Origin: Primulina eburnea
Lineage: Eukaryota; Streptophyta; Magnoliopsida; Lamiales; Gesneriaceae
Direction: 5' to 3'
NCBI RefSeq assembly: GCF_022965805.1
Contig: NC_133101.1
Span: forward strand, 15,781,054 to 15,845,053
DNA: 64,000 bases
Position 1 is the first letter of the stretch. Each line of letters opens with the position of its first letter. A program made the translations under genes and the position numbers. Shown here piece by piece: positions 32,544 through 43,996 of this stretch. Below the pieces are notes generated by a model. The model saw only the letters and a program-made list of their open reading frames with translations. It was not told the origin of the DNA and searched no databases.

Positions 32544-35440
32544 TCCCTCCCTCCTTATGAGAAGTTTCGTCCTCGAAACTTGGGCTGGCTTGGTCTCCAA
32601 AGAGGTAAGGATATTCCTTTCGCATCTTTTCTTCAACTTCCCAAGTCGCTTCTCGCTCGGTGTGGTTGGACCACTGCACTTTGACGTAGGAAATGATGCG
32701 TCGCCTGAGGACTTGTTCCTTGGTGTCCACGATCCTGATAGGAACTTCTTCGTATTTCAGTCCTTCTCCCAAAATTTCCTTCGGTCAAGAGCGGTTCTAC
32801 TTCTAAAACGTTACTTGGGTCTGGAATGTACCTCCTTAGTTGGGACACATGGAACACGTTGTGGATCCTTGACATGCTCGGTGGCAGTGCCAGTCTGCAT
32901 GCTAGCGCCTGCCCACTTTTTCTAAGATTTCAAAGGGTCCAACATATCGAGGGTTCAGCTTCCCGACCTTATTGAATCGGACAACTCCTCTCATAGGCGA
33001 GACTTTCACATAAACCTTCTCGCCCACATTGAACTCTACAGGCCTTCTTTTAAGATCTGCCCAGCTCTTCTGTCGATCTTGAGCTGCCTTGAGCTTCTCT
33101 CGGACAATTTTAACTTTGTCCACAATCATTTGTACTAGCTCGGGTCCCACTAAGGCTTTCTCTCCCACTTCATCCCAGTAAGGTGGTGACCGACATTTCC
33201 TCCCATAAAGAGCTTCGTATGGAGCCATTCCAATGTTGCTGTGATAGCTGTTGTTGTAAGCAAACTCAAATAAGGGTAGATGAGTGCTCCAATTGCTACT
33301 GAATTCAAGAGCGCATGCCTGCAACATATCTTCTAAGGTTTGGATGGTTCTCTCCGTTTGCCCATCTGTTTGAGGATGATAGGCGGTACTTAGGGTCACT
33401 TTCGTTCCCATGGCCTCCTAAAAGCTCTTCCAAAAACGCGAGACGAACCTCGGACCTCTATCGAATAGAATGCTCACGGGCACTCCATGCAGTCTCACAA
33501 TGTTGTCCATATACAGTGAAGCCAACTTGTCGAGATTGTAATTCATGCGGACGGGTAGGAAGTGTGCGGTCTTTGTGAGTCTGTCCACGATCACCCATAT
33601 ACCATCGTGGCCTTGCCAAGACTTTGGCAATGCTACCACAAAGTCCATGGAAATATGCTCCCATTTCCACTCGGGAATTTCCAGAGGTTGCAGTAATCCT
33701 CCAGGTTGCTGGTGTTCTGCTTTAACCTGCTGGCATACCTGACATCTGGAGACGAATTCCGCTACATCTCCTTTCATGCCATTCCACCAGAAACTGTTCT
33801 TGAGGTCCTTGTACATTTTCGTACAGCCCGGGTGGACTGAGAATCTTGACTTGCGCGCCTCTGCCATTATCTCTTGGCGAAGGTTATCACTGTCGGGCAC
33901 ACACAGTCTCCCTTTCATCCATAAGATTCCCTTGTCATCAATCTGATGCTCCTGAGACTTCCCTTCTCTGACTTGCTCCTTAAGTTTGGTCAGTACCGAG
34001 TCTCGATCTTGGTTTAACTTGACGGTCTCCCGCAGACATGGCTGGGCCGAGAGCGAAGCTAGAGTCATCTTGCCTGGGCCCTTCCGACTTAGCGCATCAG
34101 CCACTTTGTTTGCTTTACCCGGATGGTAACTTATGGTCAAGTCATAGTCCTTGAGTAACTCTATCCCCCGTCTTTCCCTCATCTTCAATTCTTTTTTTTT
34201 TTTTTGAGTGTACAAATATTTTAGACTTTGGTGTTCCGTGAAGATTTCACACTTGACACCATCTGTCTCCGAATTTCCCAGGCAAATACCACTGTTGCCA
34301 ACTCGAGATCGTGAGTAGCATAGGTTTGCTCATGCGGCCTCAGTTGACTCACATGTCTCGCATGAGTACGCATTTGATATCTTCCTTTGATTCTTCACTG
34401 TAGATGGTAAAATCCTTGTCCTCAGTAGATAATACCAACATTGGTGTAGATCTTAGCTTCTTTTTTAATGTTTGAAAGCTCTTTCACATCTTTCTCTTCA
34501 GTTGATTTCATAGTTCTTTTGTGCGAGTCTCGTCAGTGATATGATACTGAATAGAAGCACTCGACGAATTTCAGCTAATAGCCTGGTAATCAAAAGAAAC
34601 TTCTAATTTCTGTTGCATTCTTATGTTTCAGATAACTTAGAACATCTACTTTCTTAGTTCCACTGGTATTCTTGATTTCGATCTTACATGACTTTATTAT
34701 GAATGCTGACATTGGGGTGTCTTCTGCTCCGACCTTTAGCTGATGATAGCATGTCCTCAGGTCAAGCTTGGAGAAGATCGTAGCTTCTTTACGTTGAAAA
34801 AAATTGTCTATAATTGGAAGATATTTATTTTTGATTGTGATTTTATTGAATTCTCGATAATCTATACACAATCTCATACTTCCATCATTCCTCTTTACAA
34901 AAAGGACTGCAGCTCCCCAGGAGGATGCACTTGTCCTTATCTGTTTTTTGTCTAACAACTCTTGAAGTTGTTGTTGTTTTTTTTAGCTCCTTGAGTTCAT
35001 CTGGAGCCATTCGATAATGTGTATTGGAGATTAGTGCATCAATGGTGCCAAATTTATCTCGAACTCTACTTCTTAGTCCGAGAACATTCCAAGAAGTCCT
35101 TCTAGAAAAACGTCCGAAAATTTTCGTATTACTGGAATATCTTCCAACTTTAGCTCATCTACTTCTTGCATGCACTTTATTTACCATTTCTAGATAAATT
35201 TGTTCGCCCGATATTATGGCTTTCCAAGTCTGAGAAACAGAAAAATGTATTTCTGTTCCTTAGCATTGCATGGTACCTGATTTCTTCTTGGTTCGGGGTT
35301 CAGAGTTTGACATTCTTACTCTGGCAATCTACTATTGCATGGTTCTTAAATAACCAATTCATCCCTAGGATGACATCGAAATCTACAGAAGTGAGTTGAA
35401 TCAAGTCGACACTAAACATATGCAAATTGATACCGATTTA
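32544..35440 (-). pseudogene. E5 pol remnants (protease to chromodomain)
   Basis: Right to left: a protease end with D-V-I-L-G-M-N-W-L (about 35375); a shortened reverse transcriptase piece (34958-34590, containing R-L-C-I-D-Y-R); an RNase H end with [12 protein letters not shown] (about 34180), where a run of about 17 T (A in the coding strand) replaces normal sequence at 34189-34205; integrase with its H-H-C-C finger (about 33840-33720) and M-D-F-V; then I-Q-T-L-E-D-M-L (33340); and a chromodomain-like tail E-A-T-W-E-V-E (about 32650-32600).

A TAG at 33416-33418 splits the integrase (CAG-to-TAG likely). Frameshifts fall at about 32875-32905 and 32770. The F-I-D-D catalytic part of the reverse transcriptase is not found. 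Coding capacity is lost. Confidence 0.82.
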
Positions 35441-36452
35441 TTCTATTTTAAAATTATCCTGATTACTATCTAAAAAAATTACAACCCATATAGAATATTG
35501 AAACTTAACTCAATATCGATCTATAGCTTAAATCCCGAAAATTATAACCTAGTCGTTACCTCAAATAATTATTTTTTTACTAAATCTTACTTTCATCAAG
35601 ATCATTAGCCTATCACGCTCTAATACAAAGGAGTTCATTGAATGTCATTCTCTTTGAATCATTCTTAGTACCATAAAAGTCAAAACTTATTCCACTATAC
35701 TTTTCTTGATACCCATCAATATCTCATAACTTATTTTATTTACGTAAGGTCGTAGCATACTTGTTATCTCAAAATAATATAAATTCCTTAACCAGATGAT
35801 ATTTTCTCACAAGATATTCCAATGTCCTACATTTTAAAGTTAACGCTTAATATTCTTAATAACCCAAACATATTGCTCACACAATTAACTCTTGACACAA
35901 AATCAACTTCTATAGTACAGTACCCAAAACTTATGATATAATCCTTATATCAACTTTTCTCATATTAGTTTTCATAAATAACTTATCATCCTCGAATCAA
36001 ATTTTTTTTTTTAATCAGAAGCTTAAGTCAACTTATCTCTGATAGATATATTCCCAAAAATGAGTACAAATACTAATTGTCCTCATAATAAAATTTCATA
36101 AATATCCTTTAACTAGCACAAAATACGCATTGAAAGAGATTTTTCGAGAAATTTTTCAAAAATAAAATTTTGGATATTGACCCATGGATAGAAAGAATAC
36201 GTCGAGAGGATTCTAGAACAGTCGACGGAAATAAATTCTGAGTTTCCTATGAAAAGTTACGAATTATACGAAACTTTCCTAAAATAGAAAAAACGCGATT
36301 TCGGAGGTCTAGACGAAGGATTTTCATGTTTTCGGACTATGCCTCACAACAAATTTGTGAATATTACTCGTTAGACCGTTTCGAAGGAGACTGCATCAGC
36401 CTTTTGCCATAATCTAACAAATTTTTCTTCCCAACTGGATTATGAACCTGGC
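35441..36452 (-). other. E5 region where gag would be expected; none recognised
   Basis: AT-rich, with many stops in all frames and no zinc knuckle or gag motif. Gag has been deleted, replaced or mutated beyond recognition. Confidence 0.5.
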
Positions 36453-36470
36453 GGCCTGATACCACTTAAA

Positions 36471-37917
36471 TGTCACGCCCGAAACTCGGGATTTGACACC
36501 GGCGTTGTTTAACAATCACACGATCGAAACAACAAGCCTTTCGTAGCACAGTATAAACCGAACTAGTTTATATATCATAATTTCAATGAAATAACATTGT
36601 CTTTACAAAACTGAAATAATTAAGACGACAGAGTTTTAATGCGGAAACGTAAATCTAATTAATAATAACTTAAACATAAACGATTTCCTTGAGAATTCAC
36701 CATCCCCAAAACTGCTCGGATTCTTCCTCCTCAATCTGTTCTTCGGACTTATCTGTGAGGGGTTGTAAGGGGGGGTGAGTATTTGGGAATACTCAGCAAG
36801 TGGGGGAATATCGAGTACAATAAAACAACATGCATAAATTTCGAAACACATGACTTGCATACATACTTCATAAACATGCATAACATTTACCAGCCACTGT
36901 GATTTATCCAATTTTCTATGGTTTACTGACGTCAGTCCCTAATTTTTACTCCTCTAAGGGGGCGAGGCCGTATAGCGGTTATATCCCCCACCGCGTAAGG
37001 GTACATCATGGTTGGGATTCCCACCCATATACAGTCGACTCCTCACAGTGCTTAAAACAGTATGACAATTCGACACAAGAAAAGGAGTAGGAAAGAATAT
37101 GTACTCGACTGTATTTTCAAAAATACCGAAAAATCACATATGCATATATCCGAAATTTAAACCTTTAAAACAGCCCACTTACCGTATATAATGATGCTAA
37201 AAACGTGGTGCACAACTTTGGGGATTGGGTCGCTCCTCGTTCTTCGGTCGGACGGCGCTTCGGCTTCGATTTTTCTGGAAGATTTTCGACAGAGTTTGGC
37301 TAGGAAATGCTGCTGAATTCCGAAACTTTCAGCAAGGGGAATTCGAAATTAAATGTGTAAGAATGGCTAGGCATGATGGTGTATTTATAGGTGAGGAGAG
37401 GATAGTTTAATATGGTACCTAAATCATGCATGATATGCATCTAAATCCCATGATTTTCCTTCCAATTTGCCACCAAATCTCACGTTTTTGGCTTAGAAAC
37501 ATTTTTCCATGTTTGAATTATTTGGCTACCTAATGGTGGGATTTAGTCCTTGATTCTTTCCCCCAATACTTGGCTCGAAAATGGTGATGCTAATTCAAGG
37601 GATTTTTGAGCCACTTTGATGATATATTTCCCAATGACACTAATATCTATCAATCACCATATGTAGGAAATTAATCTAGGAGGGATTTTCGAAAATCTCT
37701 AGCAATGATCATGCCTCAATTCTTTTAATTTGTATGATACTCCAATCATGCAAATATTCTTTCCAATTTTCGAAAATTAGCATGCCATAATGTATGTATC
37801 ATTGACTTGGTAAAAGGTTTCCAACAATTAATTCTCCAAGGTGCACATCTTATTATTTATTTATTTTACACAAAAATATCACATCCTACAAATCTTTAAA
37901 AAAATTCGGTTCTTACA
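36471..37917 (-). repeat. E5 right (5') LTR
   Basis: 1,447 bp, TG...CA. On the minus strand a clear TATA box (ctataaatac, about 37381-37392) is present without any GC-rich dyad array upstream of it. This contrasts with the LTRs of E1-E4. Confidence 0.85.
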
Positions 37918-38066
37918 CTATTGGTTTTTATACTGTGACATGCCTTGTCTATGTATGATGTTTTTATCTTAACATGCCTCGTTCGAGCTCGGCGGATAGA
38001 ATGGTGGTGAGCAGGGCAGTTGATAGAATAAAAATTATTCAGATTCTATACTTAGTTTTACTAGAA

Positions 38067-38093
38067 CTAGTATTTCACCCGTGCGATGCACGG
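38067..38093 (-). mobile_element. Helitron-like 3' terminus (hairpin plus CTAG)
   Basis: On the minus strand a perfect hairpin CCGTGC-ATC-GCACGG (38093-38079) is followed after eight bases by CTAG and then T. Helitrons end in a short hairpin a few bases before CTRR and insert between A and T, so this fits. The 5' end (TC...) was not identified. The AT-rich block to the right, up to about 42.45 kb, may belong to the element. Confidence 0.45.
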
Positions 38094-38850
38094 AGTGTTG
38101 TTTTATATAATTAATGATTTAAATTAGTAAGTATTAATGTTTGAATAATTATTTAAAATAATTGATATAATATAATGAATATATTTAAATTTTAAATATT
38201 ATTAGAAAAAGTTATCATATCAAAATATTTATGTCATTTGAGATAACACTCAAATGATGATAACAATAGTATGTCATTAAATTAACTTATTTATTTTGTT
38301 TAAGTAAAACTGTTATTCCTAAAAAAAACACAAAATATTTAAAAAATCATATATTATTTTTTTATCAAAATTTTAATTAATAAATAATATTTTTTAAAAA
38401 TTCAAATTTTTCGTCACTTATTTAGAGGAATAAATTTTGATTAAAAATTTATTTATTTTTTTGAAAATGTTAGAAATATTTATATTAAATTTTTATTAAG
38501 ATACATATATTAAAGTTCTATTAAGATATATAATAATAATAGCATTTTATAGACAGTTAATATACCAAATATCAAATTTTATATTTTATTTAATATGATA
38601 TAGAGTAGTAAAAATTAAATATATAAAAATAACACACAACTTAAAAACATAATTGGAATTAAATATAATGATATAATCAATACAGATACTTAAATGTAGT
38701 TTATCTTTTCAAAGAATATCAAATTTAAATTTAAAAAAAAAAATTAAAAAAATTCCACATTTAATTACATATTTATTTACCATTTGTAGGTGAATATATT
38801 AATAAATATCAATTTTATTCTTTTATAGCATATTTATTTCCTATTTGTTT

Positions 38851-38854
<4 letters not shown>

Positions 38855-38918
<64 letters not shown>

Positions 38919-38959
38919 CATTATTTGAGAATATTTTTCTATATATATATATATATATG
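38855..38959. repeat. Long (AT)n microsatellite
   Basis: An (AT)n run covers about 38855-38916, then a short partial duplication of the 'gacattatttgagaatattttt' block with a second AT run at 38941-38958. Confidence 0.85.
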
Positions 38960-39214
38960 ACATTATTTGAGAATATTTTTCACTTTTTTCATGATGGGAC
39001 GCTTGCTTATTTCATATATGTGTGAACCTCATAAAATAAAGAAAATATAAATAATACCCCTATATCAAAAAAATAAAATATATGGAAAAAAATAATAGCC
39101 TCTTAATAATGGAAAATATATTGTAAACTGAAATCTTTGTTGTTTTCATATGCATGTAGATCATCTCAACGAATTAATCAGAGTTTAAGCGCCAAATGTA
39201 TTTTGAATGATTTA

Positions 39215-42200
39215 TCTCATGAGCGATATTGAATCGTTGCACCTATTTTTTTTTTATTCTAATTGAAAATTGATTGTCTAAATATGATGCAGAAATCTGT
39301 CTAAATTATTTATACAGTTTATAATAACAACTAAATATATCATAGTAATGCAAAATCATATCCTAAATTAAATGAATTGATATAATCAATGCAAAAATAT
39401 TAAAATTATTTTATGTTTTCAATGAAGTTCAGTTTCAATTAATTCATAAATTAAATTAAAATCGATATGAAAATATATAAATATATTTAATTAGTTTATT
39501 TAGTTTATATATATATATAGTTTATTTAGTTTATATATATATATAAATTAAATAAACTTATTAAATATTGTTTTTCTTTTTTAGTAAGTAATTTGGGCAG
39601 AAAATTACTTAAAATAGAAAAATATAATTTTGAATGATTTATTTTATGAGTGATATTGAACATTGCAATCATTTGTATTTTAAATTTATTTATAAAGTTT
39701 TTAAGTAAATTGATTGATATAATCAATGCAAAAATTTTAATATAGTTTACGTTTTCAATAGAATTAAGTTTCAATTTGAGTTAAAAAATAAAAAACATAT
39801 AATATATATATAAATTACATTTGAATTAATATAAAAAGTAATTAAATTCAAAATTGATAAATTACATTTAAATTGATATAAAAATAATAAAATTCAAATT
39901 TGAATTAATAAAAGAATTGATATAATCAATGCAAACAATAATTAAAGTTATCATTAATTATTGCAGTACATCTATTTCGAGATTCATTATATTTATAACT
40001 TTCTATTTTTAGAAATGACATTTTGGCGAGAAATTACTATTTTTGGAGTGATACTAAATCGTTGCACCTATTTTTTTATTTTAATTGAAAATTGATTGTT
40101 TAAATATGATGCAGAAATCTGTCTAAATTATTTATACAGTTTATAATAACAACTAAATATATCATAGTAATGCAAAATCATATCCTAAATTAAATGAATT
40201 GATATAATCAATGCAAAAATATTAAAATTATTTTATGTTTTCAATGAAGTTCAGTTTCAATTAATTCATAAATTAAATTAAAATCGATATGAAAATATAT
40301 AAATATATTTAATTAGTTTATTTAGTTTATATATATATATAGTTTATTTAGTTTATATATATATATATAAATTAAATAAACTTATTAAATATTGTTTTTC
40401 TTTTTTAGTAAGTAATTTGGGCAGGAAATTACTTAAAATAGAAAAATATAATTTTGAATGATTTATTTTATGAGTGATATTGAACATTGCAATCATTTGT
40501 ATTTTAAATTTATTTATAAAGTTTTTAAGTAAATTGATTGATATAATCAATGCAAAAATTTTAATATAGTTTACGTTTTCAATAGAATTAAGTTTCAATT
40601 TGAGTTAAAAAATAAAAAACATATAATATATATATAAATTACATTTGAATTAATATAAAAAGTAATTAAATTCAAAATTGATAAATTACATTTAAATTGA
40701 TATAAAAATAATAAAATTCAAATTTGAATTAATAAAAGAATTGATATAATCAATGCAAACAATAATTAAAGTTATCATTAATTATTGCAGTACATCTATT
40801 TCGAGATTCATTATATTTATAACTTTCTATTTTTAGAAATGACATTTTGGCGAGAAATTACTATTTTTGGAGTGATACTAAATCGTTGCACCTATTTTTT
40901 TATTTTAATTGAAAATTGATTGTTTAAATATGATGCAGAAATCTGTCTAAATTATTTATACAGTTTATAATAACAACTAAATATATCATAGTAATGCAAA
41001 ATCATATCCTAAATTAAATGAATTGATATAATCAATGCAAAAATATTAAAATTATTTTATGTTTTCAATGGAGTTCAGTTTCAATTAGGGATGGCAATGA
41101 GTAGGTATGGGTCGGATTTCATACATCCATCCCCATACCCATTTATTAAATTCATCCCCATACCCATCCCCATACCACCGGGTATTGAATTTCATCCTCA
41201 TCCTCATACCCATCGGATTATCGGATACTCATACCCTACCCAAATACCCTATTATCATATACAATTGAATTTTTCAAATTTAAATTGTTTCAATGAAGTT
41301 ATGAATATTTAAAAAATTATTTAAATGAATAATATGAAAAATTATTAATGATAAAAATTCGCAAAATAAGCTTTATAGAAAAAATAACAAAATATTAAAA
41401 ATAGTTTATATTAGTTGAATAAAATTACGCAATTGAACAAAAATAAAATATTTTTCAATTTTTGAATTCAAATATGGAATAAACTTACCAATGGAGAAAA
41501 TGAAAAATTGAATGAAAAATAAAAGAGTAGTAAAACCTTGAAACATAAAAGTGAAAGCGAAAGGGAAGAGAAAAGAAAAAGTATCGATTTACTTGAATTT
41601 GAGAAGATTAATCTTTAATATAAATAAATATAATTACTATATATATAAATATAAATATATATATATATAATTTAAACGAGTATTCGTGTCGGGTGTGGGT
41701 CGGATTATATCAAACCCGCCTCCATACCAAACCTGAAAATCCCCATACCCGATTACCCAATTATTTAATCGGATCTAAAAAAACCTCCATACCCTCTTCT
41801 ATTCGGGTCGGGTATTGTATCCTCCAACGGATTCGGAGGAAATTGTCATCCCTATTTCAATTAAATAAAGAAAATAAAAAACATATAATTCATAATTAAA
41901 TTTAAATCGATATGAAAATATATAAATATATTTAATTAGTTTATTTAATTTATATATATATATATATAAATTAAATAAACTAGTATTTCTTTTTTAGTAA
42001 GTAATTTGTACAAGAAATTACTTAAAATAGTAAAATGTATTTTTGAATGATTTATTTTATGAGTGATACTGAACATTGCAATCATTTGTATTTTAAATTT
42101 TTTATACAGTTTTTAAGTAAATTGGTTGATATAACCAATACAAAATTTTTAATAAAGTTTACGTTTTCAACAGAATTTAGCTTCAATTTGAGTTAAAAAA

Positions 42201-42445
42201 TAAAAAACATATAATATATAAATTACATTTGAATTAATATAAAAAGTAATTAAATTCAAATTGATAAATTACATTTAAATTGATATAAAAATAATAAAAT
42301 TCAAATTTGAATTAATAAAAGAATTGATATAATCAATGCAAACAATAATTAAAGTTATCATTTATTACAGTACACCTATTTCGAGATTCATTATATTTAT
42401 AATTTTTCTATTTTTAGAAATGACATTTTGGCGAGAAATTATTAT
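39215..42445. repeat. Tandem triplication of a ~0.83-kb AT-rich unit
   Basis: Landmarks such as 'atcgttgcacctatttttt' recur at about 39233, 40061 and 40886, and 'agaaatgacattttggcg' at 40010, 40837 and 42417. The first two units are almost identical. The third is interrupted by the MITE at 41086-41854 and is more diverged after it. Each unit carries several copies of a TTGATATAATCAATGCAAA motif (dyad TTGAT/ATCAA). Open frames inside it are identical between units only because of the duplication and have no coding character. Confidence 0.8.
41086..41854. mobile_element. hAT-like MITE inserted in the third tandem unit
   Basis: The ends TAGGGATGGCAAT and ATTGTCATCCCTA are near-perfect inverted repeats. 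The flanks share TTTCAAT on both sides as target duplication (7 bp, possibly 8). The subterminal regions are rich in 'ataccc/gggtat' repeats on facing strands. There is no transposase. The insert exactly explains the extra length of the third tandem copy. Confidence 0.8.
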
Positions 42446-42461
42446 TTTTGGCAAAAACTCT

Positions 42462-42465
<4 letters not shown>

Positions 42466-42513
<48 letters not shown>
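42466..42513. repeat. (TA)n microsatellite
   Basis: An uninterrupted TA run of almost 50 bp at the right edge of the AT-rich block. Confidence 0.9.
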
Positions 42514-42515
<2 letters not shown>

Positions 42516-42529
42516 ATGTAGTTTTAGCT

Positions 42530-43120
42530 TTGTGATTGGAAATACTACTTGATTTGAATATTGCTGTAGTTTTATTAGTTCAACCAGATGGGTTGCAGAG
42601 ATGGCGGATTTTACGGGCTCCGTAGGTGGCCACTCAGTTAACTGAAAAAATTTGAGATTTTATTTATAATTTTTCTAAAAATACAAATGACTTACCAGAA
42701 ATAATTTACAAATTGACCATGGTTGCAGGAAGGACGAGGCATAGGTCTGGGAAAAAGAAAAAAGAAAGATAGTGACTTTTAGGTGATTTATTGAGAAAGA
42801 TGCTAACTTTCTCCATGATTTAGAACCAGGCTTGTGATAATCCAATCTGTTGTCAAAGTTTGAGCAGTGAGTAATGCTTATATGTTCAATATGTGTGCTG
42901 CATATTTGTGCACCTGTGTATCATAAAGAGCTATCCGTTTTGAGGGGAAGAGTTTTGATCGTCCCGGCATTTATGGACAGTTTTGGGTACGTTGTTAGCA
43001 GCTGAAACACGGCCGGAACCATCTTCTTATATAAATGCAATTCCTGTTCTTGTCATGTTTCGGCTCTACATTGGCTTATATATTCAGTTTCTATGGAGTA
43101 TAAGTCGTCTTTTATCTCAG
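42530..43120. other. Gap before the Mpv17-like exons
   Basis: Base composition is more balanced than to the left. Earlier exons of the Mpv17-like gene might lie here, but none was recognised. Confidence 0.4.
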
Positions 43121-43414
43121 GTGAAAGTGGCTCCGTGATAGTTGCTAGAGTAAAACGTCATGTGGTTCCGACTATGGTTAATGGCTTTGTGTACTGGCCA
43201 TTATGCGATTTCATCACCTTCAAATTCATCACTGTTAATTTACAAGTATGAACTCTATACTTGGTCTTTTGTTGCAACAGGTCTTATTCATGAACGATAT
43301 TTCTTAAATCTTTATTGGATAATGATTATCATGTTTTTCAATTTTGCAGCCAGTTGTGTTAGCAACTCATTTTCATACCTACGGACGATTTATTTGACTT
43401 ATGTGGCAAGCTAA
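43121..43414 (+). pseudogene. Mpv17/PMP22-family 3' exons (partial, frameshifted)
   Basis: Exon 43121-43245 follows an acceptor (ttatctcag) and reads V-I-V-A-R-V-K-R...V-V-P-T-M-V-N-G, then W-P-L-C-D-F-I-T-F-K-F. This is the signature of the Mpv17/PMP22 family of small four-span membrane proteins of peroxisomes or mitochondria. A donor (gtatga, 43246) and acceptor (ttttgcag, up to 43349) lead to a last exon with S-N-S-F-S-Y-L-x-T-I-Y-L-T-Y-V-A-S, ending in TAA at 43412-43414.

The last exon carries two extra bases (about 43359-43360) right after its first three codons, so the family frame is lost. Upstream exons are missing or unrecognised. It is likely a truncated gene copy; a live gene with a different splice is less likely. 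Confidence 0.7.
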
Positions 43415-43996
43415 GCAAAAGTTGATACCAGTTGAGGTTTCTTGGCCATCAACTGTATCTCCCTTGCTCATGGTTTTCAGAAGCAAGATGGTACTAATCT
43501 TCGAAGAAAATGATCTATTTCTCGTAGCAAAACCAGAATCAAGAGGGCGCGATATTCTTTGCTGCTGAAACCTAGTTGTTAATTCAGTTATTTCAGAGTG
43601 GTGGAGATTCTGCAGTTGCTCTTTCTAGTCTTGACTGGCAGTGACCGTTCTCTTTTCTATGTAATTAGTTACTTTCGTGGTACTTTTTACTCGTTTTCCT
43701 TGTATCAATGAACCAGAGTTAGTATAGAAATACTTCACTTTTCAGACTTGCAATACAAGTTGTCGATTACTTCGATGATGCTAGGACTAAAATGTTGTGC
43801 TTAATCATAACAGCAAAGGAAAAAAGAAAGATCAACTGGTTGACATCAGAGACATGTAGTTTCCCTTCTGTAACTTCGTACAATACAGAGTCGACCAAAA
43901 ACCACTGTACATTTAATATATGGCATCATAAAGTTCTATCATTTCCCTTCTACACCAATTTTGTAGCTTTGTCGGGTGAAATATCAAATTCCTGGT
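43415..43996. other. Spacer between Mpv17 remnant and PUT gene
   Basis: It includes the probable 3' untranslated region of the PUT-type gene. No other gene is seen. Confidence 0.4.

Larger units (their letters stand above)
31848..37917 (-). mobile_element. E5: decayed Ty3/gypsy chromovirus with truncated left LTR
   Basis: The right (5') LTR is 36471-37917 (1,447 bp, starts tgtcacgccc, ends ttcttaca). The left copy keeps only the last 696 bp (31848-32543) and lacks the part that would include tgtcacgccc. The element lies on the minus strand: primer-site complement ggcctgatacca at 36453-36464, polypurine tract (plus strand tccctccctcctta) at 32544-32557. Pol is fragmentary and no gag is recognised. 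No target duplication can be shown because the left end is lost. Confidence 0.88.

Noticed and set aside
39526..39774. Two nearly identical ~82-residue frames (39526-39774 and 40353-40598)
   Set aside because: Identity comes from the tandem duplication. Composition is that of translated AT-rich DNA, with no domain.
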